Positions 62,642-64,000 of a stretch of DNA of 64,000 nt are shown in pieces (positions within the stretch are counted from its first letter, which is position 1; each line of letters starts with the position of its first letter). The DNA lies in the IMG/VR virus record IMGVR_UViG_3300032293_000813, positions 23,000 through 86,999 of that record. One strand, given 5' to 3'. Below the pieces are notes generated by a model. The model did not search any database. It was not told where the DNA came from and was given only the letters and a program-made list of their open reading frames with translations. Source of the stretch: a virus. Position numbers and translations under genes: made by a program.

Positions 62642-63424
62642 TTAAATAATTTTTTGTGTATCGATAAATTTATAGAATTCATCAGATAGTAATTGGTATC
62701 CTTCCGAATTAGGGTGCTGTGTTCCACGAGTATCCCATCGTTCTGTATGCTCCCATAAATCAACCCTGTTAAACGTATTTAAATACCCCCTAGCGGTTTG
62801 TTTTCTGAATTCCCAATAAACTCTACCATCTATCAAATCCGTCTTATCATAGTGAGGCAGAATACCCATAAACATATCTTCTATACCATCTATAAAGATG
62901 TGAGATATCTTATAGTGTTTAAAAAATTCCTGTAAAAATACTATGTAATTTTGGTTAACTATACTATAATAGTTTTCGTTATATAGATTAAGTAAATAGA
63001 ATTTCTTATAATCCTCCATAAAGAAATCATAATATCTATTTTGCGTTTGGGTTGAAGTGAAGAATCTATCAGGAGTTTCCATAAGATGTTTCGTACTCCA
63101 ACTTAACCACTCACCTTTTGGCCCCTTTGGGAAAAATGGTAAGTAATCTCTTAAGGATGAACTCCACATTATGACTACTAAATCATTTTTAGTTGTTTCA
63201 CCACTTTTTATATCATCTACTATTTGATTGAATATAACATTATTGGGGTTGCCACTTATCGCATTATTTTGATAAGGTAACCCCAATTTATCACTTAAGC
63301 GTTTAACCCAACTATTTTCTTTTTGATAGATTATCTTTTCGTGTTTAGAGAGGGTATCCTCGATTTCTCGATTACATCCCTCTCCAACTGTCCAACTATC
63401 TCCGTATGCAACTATTCGTTTCAT
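62642..63424 (-). CDS. SGNH/GDSL-type hydrolase-like protein
   Basis: A 260-residue protein with AYGDSWTVGEG (Ser10), NNAISGNPNNVIF (about 53-65, Gly/Asn) and GTQHPNSEGYQLLSDEF (about 236-252, His). The catalytic layout is complete apart from an unclear Asp. It overlaps the carbamoyltransferase gene by 4 bases. The pair suggests joint decoration (carbamoylation plus acyl change) of a glycan or metabolite. No export signal. Confidence 0.7.
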   Translation of the reverse strand: MKRIVAYGDSWTVGEGCNREIEDTLSKHEKIIYQKENSWVKRLSDKLGLPYQNNAISGNPNNVIFNQIVDDIKSGETTKNDLVVIMWSSSLRDYLPFFPKGPKGEWLSWSTKHLMETPDRFFTSTQTQNRYYDFFMEDYKKFYLLNLYNENYYSIVNQNYIVFLQEFFKHYKISHIFIDGIEDMFMGILPHYDKTDLIDGRVYWEFRKQTARGYLNTFNRVDLWEHTERWDTRGTQHPNSEGYQLLSDEFYKFIDTQKII

Positions 63425-64000
63425 TTCTTAGTTATAACATAATCCTCTATTACTAACATATCCAATTCAACATCCAAAAATGTATCTATTGCAGTTTTGG
63501 GGTCTCTAATCATTGTCTGGTCTTTAATATTGAATGATGTATTAAGAACTATTGGGTATTCGTTTTGTTTTTCTAATTCGGTAAGTAAATCGTATATTCT
63601 AACACAATCTTCTCTATTTAAAGTTTGTATCCTAGCAGTTCCATCAACATGAGTAATCGCAGGTAACATATCTCTGTATTCTTTTTTAACACCTACTATT
63701 TGGTTCATATATGGAACTGATTTATCCCACTCAAAATATGTAGAAACATCTTCCAACTTTACAATTGGTGCGAATGGTCTAAACCCTTCTCTTTTCTTTA
63801 CTATCTTATTTATTCTATTTTTCATTTCCCCATTTGTAGGGTCAGCCAAAATAGAACGATGCCCAAGGGCTCTAGCACCAAACTCCAATCTACCTTCAAA
63901 CCAAGCCACAACTTCACCATTTGATATTGCGTTTGCAACAACTGAAATAATTTCATCATCGGATAATTTATTGTATATTAATTTTTTATTGTAATTTTGT
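63421..64000 (-). CDS. Carbamoyltransferase C-terminal part (NodU/CmcH/TobZ family; runs off window)
   Basis: The minus-strand frame stays open to the window edge, so at least 193 C-terminal residues are present and the N-terminus is missing. NGEVVAWFEGRLEFGARALG and HRSILADPTN are the family hallmark of carbamoyltransferase C-terminal domains, followed by FRPFAPIV, HVDGTARIQT and PIVLNTSFNIKDQ. These enzymes transfer a carbamoyl group from carbamoyl phosphate via carbamoyl-AMP to a hydroxyl group, e.g. on sugars or antibiotics. In phages they accompany glycan loci. The start lies outside the window. Confidence 0.9.
   Translation of the reverse strand, partial: QNYNKKLIYNKLSDDEIISVVANAISNGEVVAWFEGRLEFGARALGHRSILADPTNGEMKNRINKIVKKREGFRPFAPIVKLEDVSTYFEWDKSVPYMNQIVGVKKEYRDMLPAITHVDGTARIQTLNREDCVRIYDLLTELEKQNEYPIVLNTSFNIKDQTMIRDPKTAIDTFLDVELDMLVIEDYVITKK

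Noticed and set aside
62626-62763. N-terminal extension of the helical protein ending at 62194
   Set aside because: It overlaps the SGNH gene by 122 bases. The ATG at 62625 has a clean gap and the recurrent upstream motif.
1-64000. tRNA genes, insertion sequences, integrase or attachment sites
   Set aside because: Gaps are too short for tRNAs, and no transposase, integrase or flanking repeats were seen; a tRNA search program would be needed to exclude cryptic cases.

Overview
The window is a 64-kb stretch of an AT-rich, T4-like tailed phage (contractile-tail myovirus type). Diagnostic genes are a terminase large subunit, a portal N-terminus, gp6-, gp25- and gp5-like baseplate proteins, a 1945-residue tail fibre ending in an S74 autoprocessing chaperone, a zinc-ribbon/TOPRIM primase, a thymidylate synthase and a Mre11-Rad50-type protein. 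Nearly every gene is on the minus strand, tightly packed and often overlapping by a few bases. One small ribbon-helix-helix gene is on the plus strand. Three intergenic sites match the Bacteroidota housekeeping promoter (TTG/TTTG, 20 bases, TAnnTTTG) exactly. This, with the absence of Shine-Dalgarno sequences, points to a Bacteroidota (flavobacterium-like) host; the host call is inference.

Layout from right to left, the direction of transcription. 64000-62642: end of a carbamoyltransferase and an SGNH protein. 62625-43639: baseplate, tail and fibre structural genes (gp5-like OB protein, GH19 muralytic tail protein, gp25, gp6, a DNRLRE-like protein, a 1625-residue tail protein carrying a LamG domain, several fibre or adaptor proteins). 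43623-36013: GIY-YIG-like protein, two SGNH proteins, primase, thymidylate synthase, cupin and the Mre11-Rad50 fusion. 36023-29928: the plus-strand RHH gene and the giant S74 fibre. 29921-7286: a large accessory island of sugar, lectin and radical-SAM genes. 7271-1: NMNAT/ligase-like fusion, 2OG-oxygenase-like protein, Ntn-hydrolase-like protein, zinc-ribbon protein (candidate small terminase), large terminase and portal.

The island (about 7.3-29.9 kb) is the most unusual part. It holds three family-7 (beta-1,4-galactosyltransferase-like) proteins in which a LamG lectin domain appears to be inserted inside the catalytic fold. It also holds two consecutive radical-SAM + LamG gene pairs, other glycosyltransferases, a methyltransferase, three extended SDR proteins (two lacking the catalytic tyrosine), a PLP aminotransferase-like protein, the two halves of a minimal thiamine-diphosphate enzyme, a 2OG-oxygenase-like protein and two SGNH proteins. 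Together they look like a phage-borne pathway that builds and attaches an unusual sugar or glycan, with LamG modules as recognition parts. The glycan and the target (virion protein, host surface or DNA) cannot be told from sequence.

Regulation appears two-tiered. Host-type promoters precede the island's first methyltransferase gene, the Mre11-Rad50 gene and the SGNH-primase-thyA-cupin operon. A recurrent ATATTTAT motif sits just upstream of 11 mostly structural or late genes and is a candidate phage-specific late promoter. One clear intrinsic terminator lies at 45479-45497. No tRNA, CRISPR array, insertion sequence or gap longer than about 110 bases was seen.
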